DNA of 14,367 bases from positions 1 through 14,367 of the forward strand of contig JAFVDC010000141.1 of assembly GCA_017478685.1 (NCBI GenBank), given 5' to 3'. The translations under genes and the position numbers were made by a program. Positions 1-6,965 of this stretch are shown one piece after another; the stretch's first letter is position 1; every line of letters starts with the position of its first letter. The notes under the pieces are model-generated. The model was not told the origin of the DNA. It saw nothing but the letters and a program-made list of their open reading frames with translations, and ran no database searches. This DNA is from Bacteroidales bacterium (GTDB taxonomy: Bacteria > Bacteroidota > Bacteroidia > Bacteroidales > UBA932).

Positions 1-1
1 G

Positions 2-232
2 CTTCCTTCCACCGTGGAGGCGATTGAGGCTGAGGCGTTTTACAGGTCTGCCCTTGAAAAGCTGACTGTCCTCGCCGCTACGCCTCCCCATACCCCCGGC
101 GCGGATATCAGCTCCAACTTCCTGCCCCGCCGCTTCGACTTCGAAATCCGCGTGCCTTCCGGCTCCGTGGACGCCTACAAGGAGGCCGAGGGCTGGAGCA
201 ACTATGCCGATATAATATCGGCCATAGAGTAA
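2..232 (+). CDS. BspA-like leucine-rich-repeat (LRR_5) protein, C-terminal fragment
   Basis: The gene begins before the window; the frame is open from base 2 and ends with TAA at 230-232, leaving 76 residues. The visible part opens with a repeat of the form LPSTVEAIEAEAFYRSALEK, the usual LRR_5 (BspA/TpLRR) pattern of a hydrophobic strand followed by 'AF...LE'. It ends with 'VPSGSVDAYKEAEGWSNYAD', the characteristic closing motif of these proteins ('VP.gs...Y..a.gWs.y...I'). Family members are usually secreted or surface-exposed Bacteroidota proteins used in adhesion or binding, but the ligand here cannot be read. The N-terminus, signal peptide and any sorting domain lie outside the window. 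The family call is confident; the role is inferred from the family only. Confidence 0.8.
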   Translation, partial: LPSTVEAIEAEAFYRSALEKLTVLAATPPHTPGADISSNFLPRRFDFEIRVPSGSVDAYKEAEGWSNYADIISAIE

Positions 233-259
233 TATTTGCCCGGCTTTAAGTGAATTTGG

Positions 260-412
260 CTATTCAAGCATCAGGGTGCGGAGGTCGTCAATGTCTTTCT
301 GGGATACTCCTATTGAAAGAAGGTAGGCTTCCGCACGCTGCTTGAAGCTCACGGTGGTGTCGGAATCCGCTGCTCCAAGGGCCTTGCCGCCCAGGCTCCA
401 GATGGTGTCGCT
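260..412 (-). pseudogene. Coding-like 3' remnant of an unidentified gene
   Basis: Read on the minus strand, these 50 codons plus TAG resemble real coding sequence: the third positions are mostly G or C, as in the neighbouring genes, and the peptide is balanced in composition, ending in 'SQKDIDDLRTLMLE'. No ATG starts it. The frame stays open upstream, but only by running through AT-rich sequence, the pfkA promoter and then antisense to pfkA. An in-frame GTG would give just 30 residues. I read it as the 3' end of a gene whose front has been lost, abutting the pfkA promoter. It could instead be a short gene with a non-standard start, or chance. No family was recognised. Confidence 0.35.
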
Positions 413-430
413 TTTTTGCGGTTTTTTGTG

Positions 431-438
431 TATTTTTG
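431..438 (+). promoter_or_regulatory. Bacteroidota -7 promoter element for pfkA
   Basis: TATTTTTG matches the Bacteroidota housekeeping -7 consensus TAnnTTTG and is followed by CAGG. It ends 23 nt before the pfkA ATG. No clear -33 TTTG lies at the usual 19-20 bp spacing, although the upstream stretch is T-rich. It would drive pfkA, lpxK and the S51/ATP-grasp gene. Confidence 0.6.
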
Positions 439-461
439 CAGGATAAGTCACAATTAATCGA

Positions 462-1451
462 ATGGAACGCAAAATCAACACTATCGGCGTACTTACTTCC
501 GGCGGAGACGCCCCCGGAATGAACGCAGCCATCAGGGCCGTCACCCGCAGCGCCCGTTACCACGACATGAACGTGGTTGGAATCATGAGAGGTTATCAGG
601 GCCTCATAGAGAAGGAATTCCAGAAATTCACCTCCTCTTCCGTGTCCAACACCATCCAAAGGGGCGGCACCATCCTTAAAACCGCCCGTTGTGGCGCTTT
701 CATGACCCCCGAAGGCCGAAAGACCGCCTATGACAACATGGTGGCCGAAGGCATAGACGCCCTTGTGGTGATTGGCGGCAACGGCTCCCTCACCGGCGCC
801 CAGCTCTTCGCCCGTGAGTACGACATCCCCATTATCGGCCTTCCCGGCACCATAGACAACGACCTCTACGGCACAGACTCCACAATCGGCTACGACAGCG
901 CCCTCAACACCATAGTTGAATGCGTGGACAAAATCCGCGATACCGCAAATTCCCACGACCGCATCTTCTTCATAGAGGTCATGGGCCGCGACGCCGGTTT
1001 CCTTGCCCAGAACAGCGCAATAGCTTCCGGCGCAGAGGCCGCCATCATCCCCGAAAGCAACACGGCAGTTGACCAGCTGGCCGAATTCATAGAGCGCGGC
1101 AAGCGCAAGTCCAAGAACAGCGCCATCGTCCTGGTCTCCGAGGCCCAGAAGAACGGCGTTGGCGGCGCAATGTATTACGCAGACCGCATCAAGAAGGAGT
1201 TCCCTCAGTTTGACGCCCGCGTCACCATCCTCGGCCATCTTCAGCGCGGAGGCAAGCCCAGCGCATATGACCGCATCCTGGCTTCCCGCATGGGTTACGC
1301 CGCCATCGAGGCCCTTATGGAAGGCCAGCGCAACGTCATGATCGGCATAAAGAACGACGAAATTGTTTACGTCCCCATCTCCCGTGCCATCAAGATGAAC
1401 AAGCCCATCAACACGGAGCTCATCTCCGTGCTTAACGTCCTTTCAATGTAG
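462..1451 (+). CDS. pfkA: ATP-dependent 6-phosphofructokinase
   Basis: Cytosolic glycolytic enzyme that phosphorylates fructose 6-phosphate at C1. The 329-residue protein is full length. It shows the N-terminal nucleotide loop ([15 protein letters not shown], about 12-26), the catalytic PGTIDND loop (about 129-135), [11 protein letters not shown], and the sugar-phosphate motif GHLQRGG. Gly in PGTIDND (not Lys) and Gly after the GGN motif indicate the ATP-dependent rather than the pyrophosphate-dependent type. One oddity: the usual GGDGS loop reads GGNGS, with Asn at residue 107 (AAC at 780-782) where E. coli PfkA has Mg-binding Asp103. ATG at 462 is chosen because it directly precedes the family's N-terminus and follows a -7 element. 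It is the first gene of a three-gene operon; lpxK starts 4 nt after its stop. Confidence 0.96.
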   Translation: MERKINTIGVLTSGGDAPGMNAAIRAVTRSARYHDMNVVGIMRGYQGLIEKEFQKFTSSSVSNTIQRGGTILKTARCGAFMTPEGRKTAYDNMVAEGIDALVVIGGNGSLTGAQLFAREYDIPIIGLPGTIDNDLYGTDSTIGYDSALNTIVECVDKIRDTANSHDRIFFIEVMGRDAGFLAQNSAIASGAEAAIIPESNTAVDQLAEFIERGKRKSKNSAIVLVSEAQKNGVGGAMYYADRIKKEFPQFDARVTILGHLQRGGKPSAYDRILASRMGYAAIEALMEGQRNVMIGIKNDEIVYVPISRAIKMNKPINTELISVLNVLSM

Positions 1452-1455
1452 GTGT

Positions 1456-2460
1456 ATGTTTTACGGTCTATGGTTACGGCTCAGGCACCTTGCCTATGAC
1501 AAGGGCTGGAAGATGAGTTTCAGGGCCGAAGTCCCCACGGTGGCCGTCGGGAACGTCACCGTTGGCGGAACCGGCAAAACCCCTCACGTAGAGATGCTCC
1601 TCCGGTATCTACGCGTCAGCGACAAATGGGGCTACAAGCCCCTGGCCGTGCTCTCAAGGGGGTATAAGCGCAAATCCCGCGGCTTTCAGATTGTAAAGCC
1701 GGATTCTTCGTCGGCCTCATTTGCCGGGGACGAACCCCTTCAGATTGCCCGGAAGTTCCACGGGGTCACCGTTGCCGTAGACAAAGACCGCCTGGAAGGC
1801 TGCCGCAAACTTGAAGGCGCGGACCTCATAGTCCTTGACGACGCCCTTCAGTACCGCAGGCTCATCCCCAGCCTCAGCATAGTCCTGGTGGATTACGGAA
1901 GGCCCGTCTGGGAAGACAAGCTTCTCCCCTGGGGCCGTCTCCGTGACCTTCCCTCCCGCATTCTCAAGGCCGATGTCGTGATAGTCACAAAGTGCCCCCC
2001 GGAACTTGACGGCTGGTCCCGCCAGGAGTTCGGCCGAAAACTGGGCCTGAAGCCTGGGCAGAAGCTCTTTTTCACAAGCATCCGCTACCTCCCTCCGGAG
2101 CCCGTTTTCCCGGAAGCCGATGCCCGATATACATACTCAAACAAGACCATCCTTGTTTCCGGAATAGCCAACGACGCTCCTCTCAGAAGCTATCTCTCAG
2201 ATACTTACAAGATAGTAAGGCGCCTCTCTTACCCGGATCACCACCGCTTTGGGAAGGCCGATATCCGCGCCATGGCCGCTGCGGTCAAGGCTGCTCCCAC
2301 GGCCTGCCTCATAACCACGGAAAAAGACGCCCAGCGCCTCCGCGAGGTCAAGGTTGTGCCGGATTCCATCAGGCAGCGCCTTTTCTACCTCCCCATAGAG
2401 GCCGCTTTTGTCTCGGAAGAGGATGAGAGAGCGTTTGTGGAGATACTGGACAAGGTATGA
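1456..2460 (+). CDS. lpxK: Tetraacyldisaccharide 4'-kinase
   Basis: Inner-membrane-associated kinase that adds the 4'-phosphate to the tetraacylated disaccharide to give lipid IVA in lipid A synthesis. The 334-residue length is normal for the family. An N-terminal amphipathic/hydrophobic segment is followed by the Walker A loop GNVTVGGTGKTP (about 32-43), SRGY (67-70), GDEP (91-94), LDDALQYR (127-134), PDHHRF (260-265) and TTEKDAQR (288-295). The DDxxQH motif of the family reads DDALQY here, so Tyr133 replaces the usual His. The other motifs look intact. The gene starts 4 nt after pfkA, and its TGA overlaps the next gene's ATG by 4 nt, suggesting translational coupling. Sharing an operon with pfkA is probably incidental. 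Confidence 0.95.
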   Translation: MFYGLWLRLRHLAYDKGWKMSFRAEVPTVAVGNVTVGGTGKTPHVEMLLRYLRVSDKWGYKPLAVLSRGYKRKSRGFQIVKPDSSSASFAGDEPLQIARKFHGVTVAVDKDRLEGCRKLEGADLIVLDDALQYRRLIPSLSIVLVDYGRPVWEDKLLPWGRLRDLPSRILKADVVIVTKCPPELDGWSRQEFGRKLGLKPGQKLFFTSIRYLPPEPVFPEADARYTYSNKTILVSGIANDAPLRSYLSDTYKIVRRLSYPDHHRFGKADIRAMAAAVKAAPTACLITTEKDAQRLREVKVVPDSIRQRLFYLPIEAAFVSEEDERAFVEILDKV

Positions 2461-4379
2461 TTCTGTATCTTACCGGTAGCCCCACGCGCTTTGGGGAAGA
2501 TCATTTCACTGAAGACAACGGCTTTCTCTCCAGCGTCAAGGCGTCGCTGCGCTCTGTTGCCGGTCCGGGCCGAAAGCCGCGAGTGCTTCTTGTAAGCGCA
2601 GCCCCGGACGACAAAGGCTTCACGGACTCCGTAGAGAAGGGAATGAGCCTTTGCATCCATCGGTCCGGAATTGAGACGGAGCGCATTGTGATGCTGGACC
2701 GCAGCAATGCCTCCAAAACGGCAGAGCTGGTAGCCTGGGCCCACTGGATTGTGATGTGCGGCGGGCACGTACCAACACAGAACCCCTTCATCCATGAAAT
2801 CGGCCTTAGGGAACTGCTGAAAGGCTTTGACGGGGTGATCATGGGCTGCAGCGCCGGAAGCATGAACTGCGCTGGAAGGGTGTATTCCCATCCGGAACTT
2901 CCCGGAGAGGCCACGGACCCTGGCTACAACCGCTGGCTGGAAGGCCTGGGCCTTACTGACATCCAGCTTATTCCGCATCTGGAACAGGTGCGCTGGGCCA
3001 CCGTGGACGGCCTGCGCCTTTTTGAAGACATAGCCTTCCCGGACAGCTGGGGCCACCGCTTCTACACCTTCCGTGACGGCGGTTACGTTAAAGTGGAAAA
3101 CGGCCGAAGCACCCTTTACGGCGAGGCCTACGAAATAACCCGCGGAGCCATGCGCCGCGTTTCCGAAGAAAACAAAACATACTCCTTTATGAACCTTATA
3201 TTCATATCCCCCCATTTCCCGGACACTTACTGGCACTTCTGCGCCGGGGCCAAGGCAAACGGCGTAAATGTCCTGGCAATTGCCGACACCCCCTACGAGA
3301 ACCTCTCCTGGGAACTCAGGCAGAGCATCACGGACTATTACCGCGTACAGAACCTTGAAGACTACTCTGAAATGTACCGCGCCGTGGCCTGGTTCGCCCA
3401 CAAATACGGGAAGATAGACTGGATAGAGTCCAACAACGAGTACTGGCTTGAGCAGGACGCCCGCCTCAGGACTGACTTCAATGTCACAACCGGCATCCAG
3501 ACAGACCGCATTGCCGCCATCAAGAACAAGAGCGAGATGAAAAAATACTACGCCCTTGGCGGCATCCCTACCGCGCGTCAGATAAAAGGGGCCGAAGGCG
3601 CCGCAAAAATAAAGGCCTTCGTGAAAAAGACCGGCTACCCCGTGATTGCAAAGCCGGACAACGGCATGGGCGCCGGCGGCACCACCAAGATCACCTGTGC
3701 CGAAGACCTTTCGTCATGGCTGGAACATCATGCCCAGGACATGGGCTTCTATGTGATTGAGGAGTTCATAACCGGCCTTCTGGTTAGCTACGACGCCATT
3801 TTCAACTCAAAAGGAGAGCCAGTGTTTGAAAACAACACCGTGTTCCCCACGCCCATCATGGAGATAGTTCACAATAACCTTGACTGCTGCTACTGGACCA
3901 ACAAGACGGTTCCCGCAAAGCTCTCCGAGATTGGCCGCCGCACGGTAAACGCATTCGGTATCAAGAGCCGCTTTGTGCACCTTGAGTTCTTCCAGCTGGA
4001 CCGTGACCGTGAAGGCCTTGGCAAGAAGGGGGACTATGTGGGCCTTGAGGTTAACATGCGTCCGCCGGGAGGCTACACCCCTGACATGATGAACTATGCC
4101 CACAACACGGACGTCTATCAGATATGGGCCGACATGGTGGCCTTTGACGAGGCCCGCAAGCCCCTTGGCGACAGCTGCTACATCGGTTATGCCGGCCGCC
4201 GAGACAATCACGCGTACAAGCACTCCCACGAGGATATCATGGCGCGCTACGGCAGCGACGTCCGCATGGCCGCCCGCGTCCCGGACGCCCTCTCCGACGA
4301 CCTCGGCAACACCTGCTACATCGTGCGCCTGGAGAAAAAGGCCGACATTGAAGCCTTCTTCAAATTTGCCACGGAATAG
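2457..4379 (+). CDS. Fused peptidase S51 (PepE/cyanophycinase-like) and ATP-grasp ligase
   Basis: A 640-residue two-domain protein in one uninterrupted frame. Residues 1 to about 235 form a peptidase S51 / class I amidotransferase-like domain: CGGHVPTQNP (101-110), the nucleophile elbow GCSAGSMNCAG with Ser132, and a downstream His174 (IPHLEQ). Residues from about 245 form an ATP-grasp enzyme: a preATP-grasp fold starting MNLIFISPHFPD, then VIAKPDNGMGAGG (lysine 399), YVIEEF (432-437), and the metal-binding region with Glu510 and LEVNMRPPGG (Glu531, Asn533). S51 enzymes cleave Asp-containing peptides or cyanophycin; ATP-grasp ligases make carboxylate-amine bonds. The substrate is unknown, and both active sites look complete. 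Met245 may mark the start of an ancestral separate gene. The start overlaps the lpxK stop by 4 nt (ATGA), so it is the last gene of the pfkA operon. Confidence 0.88.
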   Translation: MILYLTGSPTRFGEDHFTEDNGFLSSVKASLRSVAGPGRKPRVLLVSAAPDDKGFTDSVEKGMSLCIHRSGIETERIVMLDRSNASKTAELVAWAHWIVMCGGHVPTQNPFIHEIGLRELLKGFDGVIMGCSAGSMNCAGRVYSHPELPGEATDPGYNRWLEGLGLTDIQLIPHLEQVRWATVDGLRLFEDIAFPDSWGHRFYTFRDGGYVKVENGRSTLYGEAYEITRGAMRRVSEENKTYSFMNLIFISPHFPDTYWHFCAGAKANGVNVLAIADTPYENLSWELRQSITDYYRVQNLEDYSEMYRAVAWFAHKYGKIDWIESNNEYWLEQDARLRTDFNVTTGIQTDRIAAIKNKSEMKKYYALGGIPTARQIKGAEGAAKIKAFVKKTGYPVIAKPDNGMGAGGTTKITCAEDLSSWLEHHAQDMGFYVIEEFITGLLVSYDAIFNSKGEPVFENNTVFPTPIMEIVHNNLDCCYWTNKTVPAKLSEIGRRTVNAFGIKSRFVHLEFFQLDRDREGLGKKGDYVGLEVNMRPPGGYTPDMMNYAHNTDVYQIWADMVAFDEARKPLGDSCYIGYAGRRDNHAYKHSHEDIMARYGSDVRMAARVPDALSDDLGNTCYIVRLEKKADIEAFFKFATE

Positions 4380-4418
4380 TCCGTGGAGGGAAGTAATTGA
4401 ATAACATGTGTAAACAAT

Positions 4419-4443
4419 CCGCCACTTCCAGATGGATTGGCGG
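4419..4443. terminator. Hairpin between convergent genes, possible bidirectional terminator
   Basis: In the 108-nt gap between two convergent genes, CCGCCA (4419-4424) pairs with TGGCGG (4438-4443), with a further TCC/GGA pairing inside. No U-tract follows on either strand, so it is not a textbook Rho-independent terminator. Position between converging stops is the main argument. The rest of 4380-4487 holds nothing recognisable. Confidence 0.35.
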
Positions 4444-4483
4444 CAAACCAAGTAAAACACTTCTTTCGGCCAGGTGACAAATC

Positions 4484-4497
4484 CGGACTAGAGTCCG
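4484..4497. repeat. Perfect inverted repeat over the dusB stop codon
   Basis: CGGACT-AG-AGTCCG is a perfect 6-bp stem with a 2-nt loop. It spans the minus-strand dusB stop codon at 4488-4490. It may help end or stabilise the dusB transcript, but there is no U-tract. Confidence 0.3.
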
Positions 4498-5519
4498 TAG
4501 ACACCTTCGGGTTCAGGAGCTTCGGCGCCCCAGCGCTGCGCCACGTAATCCAGGGTTTCCATGATTTCCGCGGGGTCCCTGGAGGTTACCAGCTTTATGC
4601 GGGTTTCCTTGAAATCCCTGAGGCCCTTGAAGTAGCAACTGAGGTGACGACGCATCTCGTACACGCCGGTAATGGGGCCTTTGAGGTCCAGTGAAAGCTG
4701 GAAATGACGTTTGGCCAGTGTCACGCGGTCTTTGACGCTCATGGGAGGGAGTTCTTCCCCGGTGTCCAGGAGGTGACGGATTTCCGTGAAAATCCAGGGG
4801 TGGCCGAAACTTGCGCGGCCAACCATGATGCCGTCTACGCCGTATCTGTCAAAGGCTTCCTTCGCCTTTGCCGCGGTGTTTATGTCTCCGTTGCCGATTA
4901 TGGGAATATGCATGCGGGGGTTATTCTTCACTTCCCCTATGAGAGTCCAGTCTGCCTCACCTTTATACATCTGGCAGCGGGTGCGGCCGTGGATGGTGAG
5001 AGCCGCTATACCGGTGTCCTGGAGGCGTTCGGCAAGGTCCACTATGATTTTGGAATTGTCGTCCCAGCCAAGGCGGGTCTTTACGGTGACGGGCTTTCCC
5101 ACGGCCTCAACGATGGCTTTTGTGATGGCCACCATCTTGTCAGGCTCCCGCATCATGCCGCTTCCGGCACCGCGGCCGACGATCTTGCTCACCGGGCAGC
5201 CGAAGTTAATGTCTATGATGTCTGCGCCGTGGCCTCCGGCAAGTTCCGCGGCCCTTTCGGCCATTTTGGCGGCATCTACCATGGCTTCCGGGATGCTGCC
5301 GTAGATTTGTACGGCCACGGGAGCTTCTTCCGGAAGCGTCCGCATCTTGGCGATGGTCTTGGAGACGTCACGCACAAGGCCGTCACTGCTCACAAACTCC
5401 GTTGTGACCATTGCGGCCCCGGCCTCCCGGCAAAGGATGCGGAACGACGTGTCCGTCACATCCTCCATTGGCGCCAGGGTAACCGGCCTCTCTCCAAGAT
5501 CTATGCTGCCTATTTTCAT
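4488..5519 (-). CDS. dusB: tRNA-dihydrouridine synthase, DusB type
   Basis: FMN- and NADPH-dependent enzyme that reduces specific uridines in tRNA to dihydrouridine. The 343-residue TIM-barrel protein shows LAPMEDVTD (15-23, Bacteroidota form of APMAGVTD), INFGCPV with catalytic Cys108, KTRLGWD (147-153), HGRTRCQMYKG (177-187), GNGDI (209-213) and GRASFGHPWIF (234-244). A 20-residue upstream extension is possible in the same frame. The ATG at 5519 is preferred because the conserved protein starts there and a -7 element sits only 4 nt upstream. It lies 25 nt downstream of miaA on the same strand, so two tRNA-modification genes are paired. Both a miaA-dusB transcript and independent transcription are plausible. 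Confidence 0.95.
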   Translation of the reverse strand: MKIGSIDLGERPVTLAPMEDVTDTSFRILCREAGAAMVTTEFVSSDGLVRDVSKTIAKMRTLPEEAPVAVQIYGSIPEAMVDAAKMAERAAELAGGHGADIIDINFGCPVSKIVGRGAGSGMMREPDKMVAITKAIVEAVGKPVTVKTRLGWDDNSKIIVDLAERLQDTGIAALTIHGRTRCQMYKGEADWTLIGEVKNNPRMHIPIIGNGDINTAAKAKEAFDRYGVDGIMVGRASFGHPWIFTEIRHLLDTGEELPPMSVKDRVTLAKRHFQLSLDLKGPITGVYEMRRHLSCYFKGLRDFKETRIKLVTSRDPAEIMETLDYVAQRWGAEAPEPEGVYGL

Positions 5520-5523
5520 GCTG

Positions 5524-5531
5524 CAAAGATA
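5524..5531 (-). promoter_or_regulatory. -7 promoter element for dusB
   Basis: On the minus strand TATCTTTG matches TAnnTTTG exactly and is followed by CAGC and then the dusB ATG. The four-base gap implies a transcription start at or next to the start codon, that is, a leaderless or nearly leaderless mRNA. No clear -33 element was seen. Confidence 0.6.
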
Positions 5532-5544
5532 CTCATTTTTTGCT

Positions 5545-6435
5545 TTATGGCCTTGTCCAGTGAATCCTGATGCCGTCACGCTCCATGCCGCGGAACCAGG
5601 TCATCTGGCGCTTAGCAAACTGATGGATGGCGTTGCCAAGGCCCACCACCATGTCGTCGTAGGAGATTTCTCCAAGCACATACTGCGTAACAAACTTATA
5701 CTCAAGGCCGTAATAAATGAGATCCGGTGCGGGAACAGTCTCAAGAAGCCCACGGACTTCCTCCACAAGGCCCTCCTTCAGGCGTTCCTCAAGGCGGCGG
5801 TCTATGCGAGCCACGCGTTCTTCGCGGGAGACCAAAGTACCAATGTAATATGGCTTTTGCGGGAGTTTGTCGGCCGAAATGCCATTGCCTTTGTCGAACT
5901 TGTACGCCTTGGTGGCAGCCTCTATGTAAAGGCCCGAGCCTCCGCAAAGGATGGGGACTGCGCCGCGGCTACGGACATTGGCCCAAGCCTCAGCAAAAGC
6001 CGCCTGGTACTCATAAATATTGAATTTGGCACCGGCCAGGACAATGTCTATAAGGTGATAGGGCACATCTCCGTACTCTCCAAGGTCTTTCCCCGTGCCG
6101 ATATCCATGCCGCGGTACACTTGGCGGGAATCGGCCGAAAGGATTTCGGCTTTAAGATTCCCGGTCAAGCCGGGAATGACGTTACGCCCGGCAACTGCGT
6201 TACGCTCGGCAACTGCGTCATGCCCGGCAACGACCGGGCATCTTTCAATGCTCCGGGCCAGTTGCACGGCATAGCGGGTTTTGCCAGAAGCGGTGGGCCC
6301 TACCACGCAGATGAGGTCTATGTCCCCGGCGGCATACGCGGCGGCAAGGGCCTCGGGGTCTATGACCTCAGGGTCCGGGAGTTTTGCCATGGGCGGAATG
6401 CCGGGGCGGTCCGGGAGGAGTTCTGTACGGTTCAT
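5545..6435 (-). CDS. miaA: tRNA dimethylallyltransferase with an internal repeat-encoded insert
   Basis: Transfers a dimethylallyl group to N6 of A37 in tRNAs reading UNN codons. The 296-residue protein has the P-loop GPTASGKT (46-53), SADSRQVYRGMDIGTGK (100-116), a central LCGGSGLYIEA region (163-173), and the C-terminal QFAKRQMTWFR (272-282). Two features are unusual. About 36 residues precede the P-loop region, where most family members have about 8; Met16 is an alternative start, but the -7 element 4 nt before 6435 favours the longer form. Also, about 30 residues (roughly 66-95) separate the P-loop helix from the SADSRQ motif, where the family has none. These are encoded by a palindromic repeat element (6155-6243) that keeps the frame. 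All catalytic motifs survive, so the gene is probably functional. It is divergent from smpB and is followed by dusB. Confidence 0.94.
   Translation of the reverse strand: MNRTELLPDRPGIPPMAKLPDPEVIDPEALAAAYAAGDIDLICVVGPTASGKTRYAVQLARSIERCPVVAGHDAVAERNAVAGRNVIPGLTGNLKAEILSADSRQVYRGMDIGTGKDLGEYGDVPYHLIDIVLAGAKFNIYEYQAAFAEAWANVRSRGAVPILCGGSGLYIEAATKAYKFDKGNGISADKLPQKPYYIGTLVSREERVARIDRRLEERLKEGLVEEVRGLLETVPAPDLIYYGLEYKFVTQYVLGEISYDDMVVGLGNAIHQFAKRQMTWFRGMERDGIRIHWTRP
6155..6243. repeat. Small palindromic element inserted in frame in miaA
   Basis: This 89-bp segment starts AGATTCCCGG and ends CCGGGCATCT, which are 10-bp terminal inverted repeats with one mismatch. Each end is also a hairpin: ATTCCCGG/CCGGGAAT with a 5-nt loop (6157-6177), and ATGCCCGG/CCGGGCAT with a 6-nt loop (6220-6241). 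Three near-identical 18-bp units fill the middle and overlap the second hairpin (6181-6198, 6199-6216, 6217-6234). The sequence resembles the 'GTCATTCCCGGCTTGACC' type of dispersed repeat known from many bacterial genomes, which reads as VIPGLTGNL when translated. The match is from memory. Confidence 0.75.
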
Positions 6436-6439
6436 GCCG

Positions 6440-6447
6440 CAAAATTA
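6440..6447 (-). promoter_or_regulatory. -7 promoter element for miaA
   Basis: TAATTTTG on the minus strand matches TAnnTTTG, followed by CGGC and the miaA ATG. The 4-nt spacing equals that of dusB and again suggests a leaderless start. It lies 13 nt from the divergent smpB element, so the two promoters may compete for polymerase. Confidence 0.55.
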
Positions 6448-6460
6448 CACATTTTTTTAC

Positions 6461-6468
6461 TACCTTTG
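6461..6468 (+). promoter_or_regulatory. -7 promoter element for smpB
   Basis: TACCTTTG matches TAnnTTTG and is followed by CAGTCCT and the smpB ATG at 6476, a 7-nt spacing. It supports the chosen smpB start and implies a very short leader. Confidence 0.6.
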
Positions 6469-6475
6469 CAGTCCT

Positions 6476-6931
6476 ATGCCAAAAGCCAAGAGCAGCATAC
6501 AGATCAAAAACCGCAGGGCCTCGTTCGACTACGAGTTCCTGGAAACCTATACCGCCGGCATCCAGCTGGTGGGAACGGAAATAAAGTCCATAAGGGCCGG
6601 CAAATGCTCCCTGCAGGATGCCTATTGCTTCTTCTCCGGCAACCAGCTGTACGTACGCGGCATGAACATAGCCCAGTACCACTGGGGCAGCTGGGGACAG
6701 CACGAGCCCGTCCGTGACCGCCGCCTGCTCCTTAACCGCAAGGAACTTAGGCACTTGCAGCAGGAAGACAAGCAGAAGGGCCTAACCATCGTTGCCGTAA
6801 AGCTCTTTATCGCGGACAACGGCTACGCCAAGCTCCTCATAGCCCTTGCAAAGGGTAAGAAGGAATACGACAAACGCGAGAGCATCAAGGCCAAGGACCT
6901 TCGCCGGGAAATGGACCGCAGCGGGTATTAA
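6476..6931 (+). CDS. smpB: SsrA (tmRNA)-binding protein SmpB
   Basis: Binds tmRNA and brings it to stalled ribosomes for trans-translation. The 151-residue length is typical. Visible family features are the basic N-terminus (MPKAKSSIQIKNRRASFDY), the OB-fold motif TAGIQLVGTEIKSIRAGKCS (about 27-46), and the basic C-terminal tail KKEYDKRESIKAKDLRREMDR, which folds into the decoding site. The frame is open well upstream, but ATG 6476 matches the family's N-terminus and follows a -7 element by 7 nt. The gene is divergent from miaA and monocistronic; a repeat-rich gap follows. The tmRNA gene itself is not in this window. Confidence 0.96.
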   Translation: MPKAKSSIQIKNRRASFDYEFLETYTAGIQLVGTEIKSIRAGKCSLQDAYCFFSGNQLYVRGMNIAQYHWGSWGQHEPVRDRRLLLNRKELRHLQQEDKQKGLTIVAVKLFIADNGYAKLLIALAKGKKEYDKRESIKAKDLRREMDRSGY

Positions 6932-6965
6932 TCCAACGAAATCTTAATCCAAAACCACACTCCCG

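Noticed and set aside
288..1238. Long open frame on the minus strand opposite pfkA
   Set aside because: It lies wholly antisense to an unmistakable pfkA, has a low-complexity Gly/Val/Ala-rich translation and no recognisable domain; GC-rich third positions create such frames.
4380..4487. Possible tRNA or small RNA gene in the gap between convergent genes
   Set aside because: Apart from two short hairpins there is no cloverleaf, T-loop sequence or promoter; nothing beyond possible terminators is supported.
6181..6234. Three 18-bp units considered as a CRISPR-like array
   Set aside because: The units are directly adjacent with no unique spacers, lie inside miaA and have no cas genes nearby; they belong to the palindromic element.
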